DNA from: Brachypterus glaber
Taxonomy: Eukaryota; Arthropoda; Insecta; Coleoptera; Kateretidae
Length of the DNA stretch: 64,000 nt
Assembly (NCBI GenBank): GCA_958510825.1
Contig: OY294047.1
Location: forward strand, 42,988,006 to 43,052,005
Direction: 5' to 3'
Shown: positions 12,849-25,090 of the stretch, piece by piece
Numbering within the stretch: position 1 is the first letter of the stretch
Layout: every line of letters begins with the position of its first letter
Translations under genes and position numbers: made by a program
Notes under the pieces: model-generated
The model's database searches: none
Told to the model about the DNA's origin: nothing
Seen by the model: the letters and a program-made list of their open reading frames with translations, nothing else

Positions 12849-12931
12849 ACACTTTCCAGCCAACCAAATAAATACTGTATTTGTTTTTCATACAACAAAT
12901 ACAGTATTTTTTTGTTTGGCCGGAAAGTGTA
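12849..12931. mobile_element. 83-bp hairpin element, copy 1
   Basis: ACACTTTCCAGCCAACCAAA pairs with TTTGTTTGGCCGGAAAGTGT around an inverted AATACTGTATTTG core. Confidence 0.85.
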
Positions 12932-13035
12932 ACACTGAGCGGTACGAACGAACATAGCTAATGTGAATCTGTAGAATAAGATAATTCTACTAAAATTTAG
13001 ATGGCGCCAGTAATTTCTTTAATAAAAATTAAATT

Positions 13036-13120
13036 GTTACACTTTTCGCCCGGCCAAGTAAATATTGTATTTGTTCAACAAAGAACAAATACAGAATTTG
13101 TTTGGTTGGGTGGAAGTGAG
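13036..13120. mobile_element. 85-bp hairpin element, copy 2
   Basis: It has the same architecture as 12849-12931, with about 100 bp between the two copies: ACACTTTTCGCCCGGCCAAG pairs imperfectly with TTTGGTTGGGTGGAAGTG, and a TATTTGTTC/GAACAAATA core lies between. Confidence 0.8.
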
Positions 13121-13216
13121 AGTGTATGTATGTCTTCTATCCTTTTTGGGTAGAACTTTTGTACCTGTCTAATCTAACGGGAGAAATCGCCATTGGTTAA
13201 AAATAGCTATAAAATA

Positions 13217-13684
13217 CACCGGCACACAAAAAAAAAAAAGTTGTTTGTACATCAGACACGACCTACCTACCGGCATGTATTTTGACCCGCTGAATCCGAA
13301 TTTCAAGTCAGTTTGGGCCGTCCACCCTTCAATATCGAGTAAATTGTAAAAATAGTAAAAATGGGATAAATAGTCATAAAAAAAATTTATGAATCGAAAT
13401 TAAGCATAATTCTTATGTATTTCGATCCGCTGAATACAAATCTGAAGTTTATTTAGACCATAAACCGTTCTAAATCATAGAAATTGTACAAAAACCTTGA
13501 AAAATGTTAAAAGTAGCAAAAAATTGCAATATCTCTAAAGCTGATGTATGAACTGAATGAGGGGAAATATTGAAGGGTGGACGGCCCAAACTGACTGGAA
13601 ATTCGGATTCAGCGGGTCAAAATACATGCCGGTAGGTAGGTCGTGTCTGATGTACAAACAACTTTTTTTTTTTGTGTACCGGTG
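13217..13684. mobile_element. 468-bp MITE with ~115-bp inverted repeats
   Basis: The ends CACCGGCACAC and GTGTACCGGTG are followed inward by A/T runs, ACATCAGACACGACCTACC, and CCGAATTTC next to GGGCCGTCCACCC, all present in inverse at the right. The flanking ATA on both sides may be the target duplication. The interior has no coding sense. Confidence 0.92.
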
Positions 13685-13954
13685 ATATTAATTTATTAGT
13701 ATACAAGCCAATTCTACAGCTAGCCAAAACTATAATAATGATTATTATTATACAGGGTGCTTTAGAAGTAAATAAAACAATAATAAAAAAAGCACCTAAA
13801 CAGAGTTGGTTTTAACCATCCCAAAAAAAAACTTGGTTTTAAACGCTTAAAATGTATGTCTTAAACTGCCAACTTTCATTAAACATTCTATTTTCATTTT
13901 ATAACTCAGAAAATTGTTAGAGCTATAGTAGTTCTTCTCATAAAATAGCCATTT

Positions 13955-14262
13955 TCCTAACAAGTGCGGAAAAGCCTCTTTACGCATGTGTTAGGAACAA
14001 TACTTTTCCTACGAGCAGGGTTAAAATAAAATATACTTTTATATTTTAACAAATAAATCGAAATAAATCTAATTTTTATAATTTTTCAATAAGAAAATCA
14101 ATTAACAGGTAAACATTTTTATAATATTATGAATAAATATAACAAGAATAACACTAAGCAATTAAGAAATTAAACAATATTTATGCGTGCGGAGAAGGCT
14201 TTCTTTCCACACCCATATGCGTGCGGAAAGAGTGATCTTTCCGCACACTCGTAGGAAAAAGA
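13955..14262. repeat. Repeated GTGCGGAAAG segment
   Basis: AAGTGCGGAAAAGCC with CTACGAGCAGGG at 13960-14022 partly recurs around 14186-14262 as GCGTGCGGAGAAGGC, GCGTGCGGAAAGAG and CTTTCCGCACACTCGTAGG. These form inverted and direct partners. Probably an old foldback. Confidence 0.4.
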
Positions 14263-14697
14263 TTTTTTAATATAAATTAATAATTTTAAATTACTTGCTC
14301 ATTGTTTTACGAGGGGTAAGAGGTTTAAAACCTCCCTGGAATTGATTGTACAGACCCGAGGAGTTCCTAAAGGATGTCACTAAGATTTCTTGAAAGTCAT
14401 TGCAATTCCCTTCACATTTTCAAGTGAAGTTTACCCTGTACTACCTTCCTAAGCTGAAACGTCCTATCTGTGTATGTTAACCCTATGTGGATAGGACCTG
14501 TCAGCTTAGAACGGCAGTGTAGATGTAGGTGAAATATAAAATAAATAAGAATCATTTCAAAGAACTATCAACAGTTAGTTAATTAAGTAATTAGTAAACA
14601 CAGTGATTAACTAATTGCTATAAAAAAAACATAAATTCTAAATTGGGCGATGAGACAACTTATTGCGATTGTCTTAAAAGAAGACTGAGAACGATAA

Positions 14698-15354
14698 ACA
14701 GGGTGATCAATAACTGGCATGCCAAAATTTAAGAGGTGATTCTACATCCAAAAATATAAAACAAAGTTCCGGAAATGAGCCCTAAGAGAGCTACGGCCCT
14801 TAGAAAATTGTAATAAAAATAAGGTTTTTAAGGTTTACTAGTATTAATAAGGGCAATAAGTTTGTTAATTTATTTTTTTTTTAATTTATCCAGAGGCGTT
14901 CCTAGACGGACAAAATATTTGATTTTTGCCATTTTTGACATTTTTGCCCCAAACATTTTTAGGTGTATTTTTCTTGAATTTTTTGTAAAAAATATAGATT
15001 TCTTGAGTAAAAATATTTAAAAAATGTCATATAGTTTAATACTGTAGGAGCAACCGTTAAAAATGCAATTAAGAGGAAAAACGTTACTTTTTAAAAGGCT
15101 ATTACTCCTTTAATATTAAATTTAGATGTTTTGGTGAAGAACACTTTTTTCTCAGTTTTAAATGAAGAATCACCCTGCAGCATTAAAATTTTATTAATGA
15201 TTTTATTTGTTCCCCATTCAATACGCCATCTTCGAAAGACCGTAGCTCCCTTAGGGCTCATTTCCGGACCACCCTTTATAGAAACTTTTTTTTATATTTT
15301 TGGATGTAGAATCACCTCTTAAATTTTGGCATGGGAGTTACTGATTACCCTGTA
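14698..15354. mobile_element. Foldback element FB4 (GATCACCCTGTAT subfamily)
   Basis: ACAGGGTGATC, then GCCAAAATTTAAGAGGTGAT at the left, is inverted at the right as ATCACCTCTTAAATTTTGGC with GATTACCCTGTAT. The shared interior motifs include CGTAGCTCCCTTAGGGCTCA. The same subfamily occurs at 49500 and 50955. Confidence 0.85.
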
Positions 15355-15814
15355 TACAAAGAAAAATATCTTAAAAAAGGGTTGGGTCTTAACCGCGCCA
15401 ATTTTTTTTGCCAGCCCTGAAGTATGTGTGTATTAATTTAAATTTGTAGGGTAGGGAGTAGGGCCGTAGCGGAGAAGATTTGGTGGGTGGTGGGGCCTAA
15501 AAATACAACTTTTTTCCCCTAAAAATACAACTTTTTTTTCTCCAGAAAAAGGCTTAGTCCCTGACAGTTATTACCTCAAACTAAAATTTTGATGAATAAA
15601 TAAAAAAAAGGTCCTCACCTCCAAAACAAAAGTTTTGTGCGTGTCCTCACCTTTTTCGTAAAAGTTGTGAATTATACTTTTGTATTTTGAATCAATAAAA
15701 TATACAACTTTTGTTTAAATCATTAAAATATACAAATTTTCAAGATGCGTGGGGGAGGGACGCCCCAGTTCACCGGTCAGCATGTCCAGATGTAAATCTA
15801 GACCCGATAGTGTA

Positions 15815-15860
15815 GAATCAACGAACTAACAACAACAAGAGTTATTAGTTCGTTGTGTAG
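15815..15860. repeat. Small hairpin with GTTAGTTCGTTG arms
   Basis: CAACGAACTAA and TTAGTTCGTTG are separated by about 15 bp, giving a simple stem-loop. Confidence 0.6.
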
Positions 15861-16059
15861 AATGCAAATCATTTATAAAAATTGACGCTTCAAATAAAAT
15901 AACTATTTTTAGATTAAAATCTGATTCTGTTTAACATAGAGAAAGTGTATCAATAGTTTTATTGTTGTCTATTTGAATATCAAGGTAGACTCTGGTAAAA
16001 TAGGCCCAACCTACATAACTAATAGTTTATTATAATATAAGTAACCATCTTTATAGTAT

Positions 16060-16230
16060 CTTCAGAGCCGGACAGAGCCTGCCCGGGCCCCGGGAAACCT
16101 TTTTCCCGGGCACCTCATTTTTGCAAAAATTAAAGTTTTTGCCACTAAAAAAAAAGCTTACCCCTGGCAGAATTTTTTTCCGGGCTCCTACTATCAACGC
16201 CGGGGCCTCCCTCGGGCGGCCCTAGAGGGG
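16060..16230. repeat. GC-rich GGGCCC interspersed repeat, copy 1
   Basis: AGAGCCGGACAGAGCCTG is followed by CGGGCCCCGGG and later CTACTATCAACGCCGGGGCC. It resembles 63853-63920 (AGAGCCGGATTAACAG, GGGCCCTGGGCC, CCTATTATCAAC). GC content stands out from its surroundings. Confidence 0.6.
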
Positions 16231-17599
16231 AGCATAAAAAGGGAAAAAATGACAAATGAGAGCGAATACAGTAAAAAGGAGTGTGGTAGTGTGGTATTTT
16301 ATCAAGCAAATATAAATTTAAAAGCGATATATCTCTCCAAGAATGCTGTTAGCAAGTGATGGCATATTCAGGATGGAGGGGGGCTAGGGGGGTGAGAGAT
16401 GGTACGGTTAGGTTAAAATCGACTTATTATTGTTAGTAGACATTAAAAAAAAAATATTTCCTGACTTTTTTACCCAAAAATAATTTGGGACAAAAACTGC
16501 CCAAATCGGCCCTCTTCCTTTTGATGACTTAAAAAAAGGTCCTCACCTCTGAAATATAGCTTTACGGAAAATTTTGATGATGAATCTAATAAAGGAGGCC
16601 ATCTCTTCTGACGAGGGGGACCCCAGCATATGAGTGACTTTCGAAACGGGTGACATTTTTCTCACTGTCTCATCTGTCCAGTCCGACACTGTCTGTATTT
16701 GATCCGTTTCGATTCGTTTCGCAAAAAAAAAGCTAGTACAAAAAACAAACTAGATGAAGTGACCTAAGTAATAAATACGGCGGTACCGTGCATAATCCAA
16801 AATTAGGTAAACATTAGGTGAAATCAATTATTTACCTACTTATACATTTTTTTTTACACACCAAATTATGGTTAGACTTGTTTTTAAATTAGTTACACTC
16901 TAACAGATTGATTGGACTAATGCAGCACTTTTAAAAGATGTTCACGCATTTCTACTGAACTTGTATACATGTAAGTATTAATTACGTGCAAAACCTAATT
17001 GGATAATTAATATTGAATTATAAATTTTTGGGGTCATGCGCTCGATATGTAATGCATTCACAAAATAAAAAAATAAATAAAAAAAACTTTTTTAATAAAA
17101 TAATTATTTTTTCACTACCACCTAGGTAAGTTGACATTACTTAATAAAAAAGCCGACAGTAATGGAAAGTAATATATCAAGCACACTTAGTAGTGATAGA
17201 TGAAATCAATAGAATCAACACAAACAAAACCGTAACTAGACAGAAATAGTAGTTTTCGTAACGAGTAAGCGACTTTAGTTCTTACCTGTGTTTAATTTTG
17301 ACATTTCAAAATTTTATAAACGTCAAAACACTTTTGTCAAAATGAATGCTATAATATAATATATAATAAATGAATGCTATAATATTATGTAATCGTTTGG
17401 ATAAATGAGTGTGCATAGTTGTCATTTCATTCAAATATGCACTATGTACACGTGTGAGAAAAATATCCTAACGAGGATATATAGTGAACATGCATTTTTC
17501 TTTATTTCGTGTACACTAGGTCGTACGAAAAAAAAAGCCTCTCAGCTAATAGGAGAAGTACACTATGACATAAGAAGCATTGCATATCTTCGAGGCTAG
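16231..17599. other. Non-coding stretch with scattered repeat scraps
   Basis: GATGAAGTGACC at 16753 is a MITE arm. TATAATATAATATATAATA lies at 17349. No gene seen. Confidence 0.4.
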
Positions 17600-18270
17600 A
17601 TACATCGCCACTTGTTGCTGCTAAGAGTGCCGATGTATTGAAATCTTCGCCGAAAAGTTAAAATCTTTGACCATGTTTTTTTCACATTTCTTGGCGTTTT
17701 AGACCTTTCTGAGTCGAAATCAGTAAAAAAAAATCGTCAGTCTGTCTGTATGTCTCTCTGTCTGTCTGTAAACTCGATAACTCCGTTTCTGAATAAGATA
17801 TCGACAAGCGGTTTTTTGCATATTGTTTCTTATTGTATTTCGAAGAGCTGATTAGATTTTGGGGGTAAACGGGTAAGAGTGGGGTAAAACTCCTATTTTT
17901 TGGTTATAATTAAGGTAATTATTAGTGTATTTTATTAATTTAGCATTTATATGAAAAATAATTTTAAATTGGTCAAAAAATGTTACTATTTTTTCCTAAA
18001 ATGCATTGTTTTTGAGATATTGGCGTTTTTTAGCATATTTTATTTATAACCCAATTTCATAAAATTATATTTTGAATGAAAGCTGGTTTTAAGCCCTATA
18101 AAAAATGCTATATACAGTTTTTTGCTAGAATATAACGTTTTGGAGATACAGACTTTCAAACTTTAATAAATTATGCAGCTGTATTAATGGTTGCCTATTT
18201 CGTATCGTTTCAAATTAGTGGCTAGTGCCGATGTTTTGACAAGGTGCTTGCAACTGTTCAGCTGGTTTAT
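17600..18270 (+). mobile_element. Interspersed repeat family R2, copy 1
   Basis: It starts at a CTAAGAGTGCCGATGTATTG hairpin-like motif. It continues through CTTCGCCGAAAAGT, a CTGTCTGT-rich stretch and TTAGATTTTGGGGGTAAACG. It ends near GTGCCGATGTTTTGACAAGG with TGCTTGCAAC. It is homologous to 38645-39270 and, in inverse, to 44125-44835. No protein is encoded. Confidence 0.85.
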
Positions 18271-18479
18271 TGCATGAAATTCTTGATCGTAAAAGTATGT
18301 AGTCATGCAAGCGGATCAAAACGTGTTTTCTTGTACGCGAAAGCCGAGCCTCAAGAAGCGAGGGACCGCTATACTATGAGAAATTAAACGTATACATAAA
18401 CACAGTTCTTTCTGTTGAATACAGTTAGATAATTTGTTATTGGCTTGCAGTTTCGTGAAATATTTAACATTCTTTTAAA

Positions 18480-19145
18480 GTTGTAAAGCATTTAAATTTT
18501 ACTTTCCCCCAACATAACAAAATACTAGAATAGGAAAGTCTCCCACAAGAATTTAATATACCTGACTTGGATCTACGTTGTAAAACTAATTTCCTTGGTA
18601 CCAGACTAATATTTAATTTGCCTTTTAGACATAGACATAGACATTTAAAAACAAACGAATTTTAACTGTATTTAGTATTTATATTTTTAAATGTGTGTTA
18701 TATGTAAAAAAGAATTATCTTGATTTTATAAGAAATTCAGATATCCATGACTATAATACTAGAAATAGTCATAACTTACATATACCTCAACACAAGAACG
18801 CTTTTTACAAGAAATCTCCTTCATATTCCTGTATACGTTTTTATAATAATCTTCCTAGGGAACTTAAAAGTATTGAAAATTACAATTTATTTAAAAAGTC
18901 AGTGAAAGATTATCTGATAGATAAGGTTTTTTATTCTATTAATGAATTTATTACATTTTAATCTATTTGTATTTTCCCTATCTTTGCATATTATTTATGT
19001 TACTATTTTTTGTATTTCGGGTAATTTGTTTATAATTTATTTATTTTTTGTTTAGTGTAAAATTAACATATATATCTATATTTTTGTGTCTTGCCATATA
19101 TACTCAATGTATCTTTGATGGTTAAATAAATACATTACATTACTG
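18480..19145 (+). pseudogene. Non-LTR retrotransposon 3' end (RT C-terminal tail)
   Basis: The open stretch at 18695-18961 ends the reverse transcriptase of a LINE. It has HDYNTRNSHNLHIPQHKN, then CIRFYNNLPRELKS, FKKSVKDYLIDK and VFYSINEFI, the usual closing pattern. Upstream in a decayed frame are DLRCKTNFLGTRLIFNLPFR. AATAAATACATTACATTAC closes the copy as a 3' tail. It is 5'-truncated and not functional. RTE- or CR1-like clade is likely but not settled. Confidence 0.75.
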
Positions 19146-19389
19146 TGAGTTACAGTATTAAGTCTTATCCACAGGCTTGCATAAGCAGACATAGGCGAAG
19201 TTTAGCTACGCTACTCTTACACTTAACTATATATTTGTGCATAGACTTCCAAATTTATGTATGTATTCCGAGATTTTCGAAATAGAAATCTAAGATTTTT
19301 AAGTTTTTCTGATATTTTAAAAAAATCTTTTCGAACTTTTGTTGGAATTTTTGAGATATTTTATGACTTCCGAAAATGTGGACACAGTG

Positions 19390-19460
19390 CCGGTCCCGGC
19401 AGTGCAGTGGATAGCGCGTTTGACTGCGAAGTCAGGGATCGTAGGTTCGACTCTCACTTA
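19390..19460 (+). ncRNA. tRNA-like sequence (SINE head or tRNA pseudogene)
   Basis: A box-like AGTGCAGTGGATAGCGCG and B box-like GTAGGTTCGACTC are spaced as in a tRNA, with a TTGAC/GTCAG anticodon stem. The loop has only six bases, the T stem is mismatched and no acceptor stem forms. It is therefore not a working tRNA. Confidence 0.5.
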
Positions 19461-19504
19461 AAGCATGGTTGTATAGTGTGTTGTCTAAATTAGTATATTG
19501 AAAT

Positions 19505-20406
19505 ATACACGGTGTATTTGAAAAAGTCCAAACGAAATTTTAACAGATGATTATGCGTCATAAGGGAGCTACGCCCCTTTGAAAGTGGCTAAAAAAATCG
19601 GTTTTTATTTAATAACTCAGGAACCCTTTGAGATATATCAACGAGGTTTTGCACGTCAACTAATCCTACCAAGGCCCGTTTTTATGTGTTATTTTCGTGT
19701 ACTTATTTCAACCAGGGGTGTGCGAAACGGGGGGGGGGGGCTTATCAGTTTTTTGTCCCAAACTTTTTTCTGTGTAACTTTTTTGCAATTTTATTTTTGA
19801 AATATGATTCCTCAGGTCAAAATACATAAAAAAGGTACTCTTGTTGTAATACTGTAGGATTAACCGTTTTCGAGAAAAATTCATTTGAAGGTGAAATTCC
19901 ACGGTTCGAGGACGAAAAATTAAATACTAAAATGTTGAAAACCAAAATTTTAATCATGCAATGTTATTCTACATCAAAAACTAAGAAAAAAAGTTTCCAT
20001 ACATGTAGGTCGAAAAAACGCTTTTAAAGCTACCATAGCCCTTTAAAAATGGTGCATATTTAGGAGACCATAGCTCCATTAGGAATTGCAAAAAAGTCAC
20101 ACAGAAAAAAGTTTGGTACAAAAAACTGATAAGGCCCCCCCGTTTCGCACACCCCTGGTTTAGTACGTGAAAATGACATACAAAGATGGGCCTTATTAGG
20201 ATTAATTCACGTGCAAAACCTCGTTAATATATCTCAAAGGGTTCCTGAGTTATTAAATAAAAACCGATTTTTTTAGCCAATTTCATAGGGGCGTAGCTCC
20301 CTTATGACGCATTTTTAGACATATGTATATAGGAACTTTTTGTCATATTTTATCATGTAGAATCACCTGTTAAAATTTCCTACCCTATTTCAAATACACC
20401 CTGTAT
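19505..20406. mobile_element. Foldback element FB2, 902 bp
   Basis: It is the same element as 4697-5877, with near-identical arms and ends (ATACACGGTGTATTTGAA, CAAATACACCCTGTAT). The left arm lacks about 50 bp after TAACAGATGATT, and one central part is missing. A G-run at 19731-19740 differs from the first copy. Confidence 0.92.
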
Positions 20407-21095
20407 ACAGCAGTGAAATAATACAATACCAGTTACCAATGGCGTAAATGTAGATAATCGCAACGCAAAAAAAAAAATATACACGGGCTTCCCATAGTGA
20501 TTCACCCCTCCTTAATAAAGAATCTTTTTCAATGCGGCATGATACTTACCTGATAAATTTTTACTAAAATCTCCCTTAAAAAAAACTAAAACCTGATTTC
20601 AGGATTTTTCAATACCTATAATATCGATTTTCTTAAAAGAAGAATAATGTGGCTTATGTCCCTTGTTCCTCGGAGCTCTTTAAGTAAAACATCTGCATAC
20701 AAATGGTTGAATGGTTATATAGATCGATTAATTTCTGATAGCAAACCCATTAAATCGGACTATAAATATGCATTCTCTTAATTTAATTACTAAGGAAGCG
20801 AAATCGACAGGTTCATTATTCTATAGTGTAGGGTGATGAGATCCGTTAGTCGGCCACGAACCCTTCTCGGCCAATTCAATATTAATTATATGTAAAAAAA
20901 TTAACGCGATTTTTTTTGTGATATTGTTCTGTTCTTACAGAACAGTGTCATAACACAAAAATTTAAAAAATGTGTTTTTAACTAGCATAGTAATATGCCA
21001 GTTATACAGATCTGTAGATCTCAATATGAGCAGTAATTACAGTAAAAATGTACAGATAAATTGGGGCAACTTTCGTTTAGAGGAAATCAGTAAAT
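20407..21095. other. Non-coding stretch
   Basis: A small hairpin TGTTCTGT/ACAGAACA lies at 20925-20945. Otherwise unremarkable. Confidence 0.4.
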
Positions 21096-21170
21096 GGGAT
21101 CATTGAGTTCTCGGTTGGGATCATTGAATTCTCGGCTGGGATCATTCAGTTCTCGGCTGGAATCATTGTT
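21096..21170. repeat. 24-bp tandem repeat, about three units
   Basis: The unit is GGGATCATTGAGTTCTCGGT with four further bases. Three copies are followed by a partial one. An inverse version (CCGAGAACTCAATTATCCCA) lies at 21355-21380, so the block is part of a larger imperfect palindrome. Confidence 0.85.
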
Positions 21171-21380
21171 AAATATGTTCTACTGTACAAGTAAAGCAAA
21201 ATCGTGATACCATTAATATGTTTTAAGCCTCCAGTTACGAGACACGGTTTTCTTGCATATTATATCGTAAGCGTCACATAGATTTAAAGTTCTCGGGTGG
21301 GATCGTCATTTAATTTTGGGACACTTTTGCGTCACATAACAACAATGACCCCATCCGAGAACTCAATTATCCCAGCCGAG

Positions 21381-22248
21381 AGAGAATCACCTAGTTCCAA
21401 ACCAACCAATGAGGTTTGGAAGTTAATAGCGCGCGAAATAAGTCATATTTAAAAATAATAGTTTTAGTGCGAAAACAAACAACAGTTAAAAGTATAGTAC
21501 AACATAATAAAAAGTATTCCATATACCTAGCATAGTTGTACACATGATAATTACTTATTATACCTATACCTATAAATTAATTTGTGAGTGGTCACCCAAA
21601 AAGGGACCTTAAAAAGAAAACCTTGGGATCTGAGAAAAATTAATAAGAGAGCGCACACTATGCACTCTAAATTTGTCCGTCAATCTTACAGTAGTTTTAA
21701 CTGTAATAATTAAAACAAATTTACAATGACAGAATGTGAATTTACAATATTTATTAAATTAACCTCAATATTACTGGGATTAGTAAAATCTCAGCTCTTT
21801 TCCTGTCGGTACAATAATTTTGCATTAAAATTCATACGTGTGGTCCAAAAACCCGGCACTTTTACAGACAGTCCCGAAAATTACCATAATAATAGCAGTA
21901 AAATTACCAAAATAAAAATTCACATTTTTACAGATAACTGTGAATTTACAGTACTGATTTAAATTTACCACTTTCTTTGCTGGCAACATATGACTTACTT
22001 TATTGGCTGTAAAATTATCATATTTGCATTTATATTGTGCTGTTCGTACACAGTGTCATTTTTAAGTTTTTAAGGTAAGTTTTTTGTCAGAAATATACTC
22101 TCCCTGTTTAAATGGCGCGTTACGCCCCCCCCCCCCCCTATTAAGATTAAACACACCAAACCTGCAAAAAAAAACAACGTAAACCAACGATTAAAACAAG
22201 TAAGTTTATGTTAACACCCGTATGTATAGAAATAAAATAACGCTAAGT
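21381..22248. other. Non-coding stretch
   Basis: TGTGAATTTACA recurs at 21735 and 21940 and defines a vague repeat. A C-run lies at 22127. The 78-codon frame at 21726 has no family. Confidence 0.4.
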
Positions 22249-22391
22249 GTCTACTCACAGGCTCGCATAAGAATAACATAACAAGTCGATGCCGTAATTG
22301 GCTTCATGTGCCGCCATATATATTGTAAGGCACTCACAGCATCGCATTCTTATGTTTTATGTTCTTATGCAAGCTTCGTGATAGGCCTTAA
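22249..22391. mobile_element. MITE with GCATAAGAA subterminal motif
   Basis: CTCACAGGCTCGCATAAGAA is matched in inverse by TTCTTATGCAAGCTTCGTGA. Related arms occur at 19160-19195 and 32325-32453. Confidence 0.6.
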
Positions 22392-22889
22392 TCTGTACCT
22401 ATGTATGATTAATCATTTTGAATAATTAAATTATATGACAAAACAAAAATCACAATAAAAAAGGTCTTAAAGAAAAAAAATTATGTTTGGGTTAATACAC
22501 TCCAAAATCCCAAAAAAAAAAGGATTTATAGCTTAGGCTCCTTTTCGCGTGACCACTTACATTTATACCCAGCAATTAATAGTTGTTATTAGTGTGGTAA
22601 TATTATTAATACGTTTTTCTAAAACAAGGTTAAATTAAAATCATACAACAATTATATCGTTCGATTTTACAGTAAATAATGCAAATTGTTTGTTTAATTT
22701 TCCACTGGAAAATTCTCATAATTTTGATCGTTTCTTTTGTATTTAGAAATTACAGATTGTATTTAAAATTGTGCAATTAAAGACTAACAGTTTTATTTAT
22801 AAAAAGTTCTGAATTTATTAAATATTGTTTATTAATCAAAAGTTTTGATTTAAAACTTATTAATAATAATTATTAATAGTATATTATTC

Positions 22890-23105
22890 AATGAGCGTAT
22901 AATAATTGCTATTAATAAATGAGGGTGAATTTTGGGACACGAGCCGAAAGGCGAGTGACCTAATCACCCGAATGATTAATATCTATTATACGCGAGTAGA
23001 ATACTATACTTTATCCATGGTCGTTTTAAATTTTAAACGATTTATTTTTACAGACCCGTGATTAATAGGCCTATTAATCACGGCCGTGGATAAATTAAAT
23101 TTATT
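22890..23105. repeat. Repeat with perfect 28-bp palindrome
   Basis: Landmarks are CACGAGCCGAAAGGCGAGTG and CCATGGTCG. At 23056-23083 the half-site CCGTGATTAATAGG is followed directly by its exact reverse complement. TTTATCCA at 23009 and TGGATAAA at 23087 flank it in inverse. Confidence 0.65.
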
Positions 23106-23839
23106 GAATACTGTTTATTCGAATTGAATTCCAAGGAATTCTAGAAATATACAGCTTTAGTTTATATTTTGGAAGCCAGTCCTACGAATTTAATGTAGAA
23201 TTAGGGTACTAAAAATGTTTACATAAACGAAGCCTGATTATAATTAATTACCTCCAAATTTGTAATAAAAAAAACTGAAATATAGTCAGTAAAATAATAA
23301 ATGTAAAATGCAATAAATGTATCGGGGCTTATAAAATGCTCTATTTAACTGTATATTTTTTATTTATAATTTTTTTTTTTAATTTTTTATTCATTTTTTT
23401 TTGATAAAAAAATACGACTTTTTAAGTTTTTTTTTGTAAATTTTTATGTATATCAATTAAAATTAGTTAAAAAGTATCTAGTTTAATACGGAACAACATG
23501 ATGAGAAATCTTAATAGAAAACTGCAGTGGTAGGTAATGAGAATTTAATTGTATTTAACACGCTTTGCTTGATTTGGCAGATTTCAGGGACCTATTTATA
23601 TAGGATTTAAGAAAGATGGCTGGATTCTGAGTTCACCCATGGGTGTAACTCATGCACAAAATCTAAAAATCGTCATAAAAGAAGAATGTGCTAAAAGTGG
23701 ATTTAACGCCATTTGCATGCCCACTCTGCAAATATGCATCTTACGATAAAAATGCATATTACCAAGTTTGTTCATATAAATTTCTAACAATTTTTGTAAG
23801 GATATTTTTTTTATACTAATAACTATCGAGTTATATTCA
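23106..23839. other. Non-coding stretch
   Basis: T-rich sequence at 23350-23440 resembles the interior of FB8 and FB9. No gene seen. Confidence 0.4.
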
Positions 23840-25058
23840 AAAATAAATAACAATCGAGTTATATTCAAAAATAGCCATGTTGGAGGTAAAATGATTTTTT
23901 CGATTTTTCAGCCAAATTATTCATTGGAGGATATACAGTGCGTGCATTAAGTCTGGAATCACCCGATTAACTTTTTAGTTACAAGTAAAACACAAAAACC
24001 CTCGGATAGGTCGATTTTTATTTTTAATTTTGCAAATTATGGTGTAATAAAAGTTATTAAAATTTGCACCCCCTTGCACCCTCACGCCCCAACTTTTTTT
24101 TTTCAAATAGCAACCTACCCCTTGTGACACTTCGTTGGAAAGGTAATTTAATAAGCTTTCCAACTGTGTATAATAAAGCCTAATTTGGTAAAGGGCTAAT
24201 GATAAAATGCACAATTTAGTTTACTATAAAGACATGTAAAGTATAACTTTAGTTCACTATAAATGTTCAAATTGATGTCCTTCAGCTCTTTGATAGTGGA
24301 CAGTAAAAAAACGGGATTAAAATCGATTAAATAGTAAACATAAAATTGGTCAATAAAAAGAAAAAAAAATTGCATTTTTCAACAGGGTATAAATTATAAC
24401 AATAAGTTTAAAACAACCTTATTTAGATTCTCAGGAAGGTGCCAAGTAGGAAATAGGGCAACAATTACCACATTATGCGTAATATTTCACACAAACAATG
24501 TTTAAATAAAACATGCGTTTTTTCATAGACCCTTTAACAAATTAGGCTTTATCATACACTGTTGGAAAGCTTATTAAATTACCTTTCCAATGATGTATCA
24601 CAAGAGGTAGGTTGCTATTTGAAAAAAAAAGTTGGGGGGTGAGGGTGCAAGGGGGTGCCAATTTTGATAACTTTTTTTAGACCAAAATTTGCAGAATTAA
24701 AAATATAAATCGACCTGTCCGAGGATTTTTGTATTTTACTTGTAACTAAAAAGTTATTCGGGTGATTCTAGACTTAATGCACGCACTGTATGGTTATGAG
24801 CAGTCTTGTAGCTCTTCAAATTATCTATAAGTTTTATTTTTTATGAATTTTCTTAGGTATTTTTGTATGGTTACAGACTCAGAACTCGACTTTCAGCGCT
24901 AACTGTAACCCAATCAAAATATATAGAGAATTTTAAGAGCTAAGTTTGCTTGTGACCTTTTTTATCCTCCGATGAATAATTTGGCTGAAAAATCGAAAAA
25001 AGCAATTTCACAACCAAAATGGTGATTTTTGAGTGTTAATAACTCGATTGTTTTTAAT
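23840..25058. mobile_element. Outer foldback, split by an inner element
   Basis: The left arm 23840-23932 has TTTTTCGATTTTTCAGCCAA and TATTCATTGGAGGATA. The right arm 24958-25058 has these in inverse (TATCCTCCGATGAATA, TTGGCTGAAAAATCGAAAAA). The inner element 23933-24791 separates the left arm from the loop. Confidence 0.8.
23933..24791. mobile_element. Inner foldback FB7 with TA/CAGTGCG ends, 859 bp
   Basis: TACAGTGCGTGCATTAAGTC is exactly inverted at the right end. The arms continue with AGTTACAAGTAAAACAC-like, AAGCTTTCCAAC and CACCCTTGCACC-type sequence. The terminal TA fits a Tc1/mariner-type 2-bp target duplication. It encodes nothing. Confidence 0.9.
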
Positions 25059-25090
25059 ATAGTGAAAAAATGGCCCAAACAAAAATTGTT

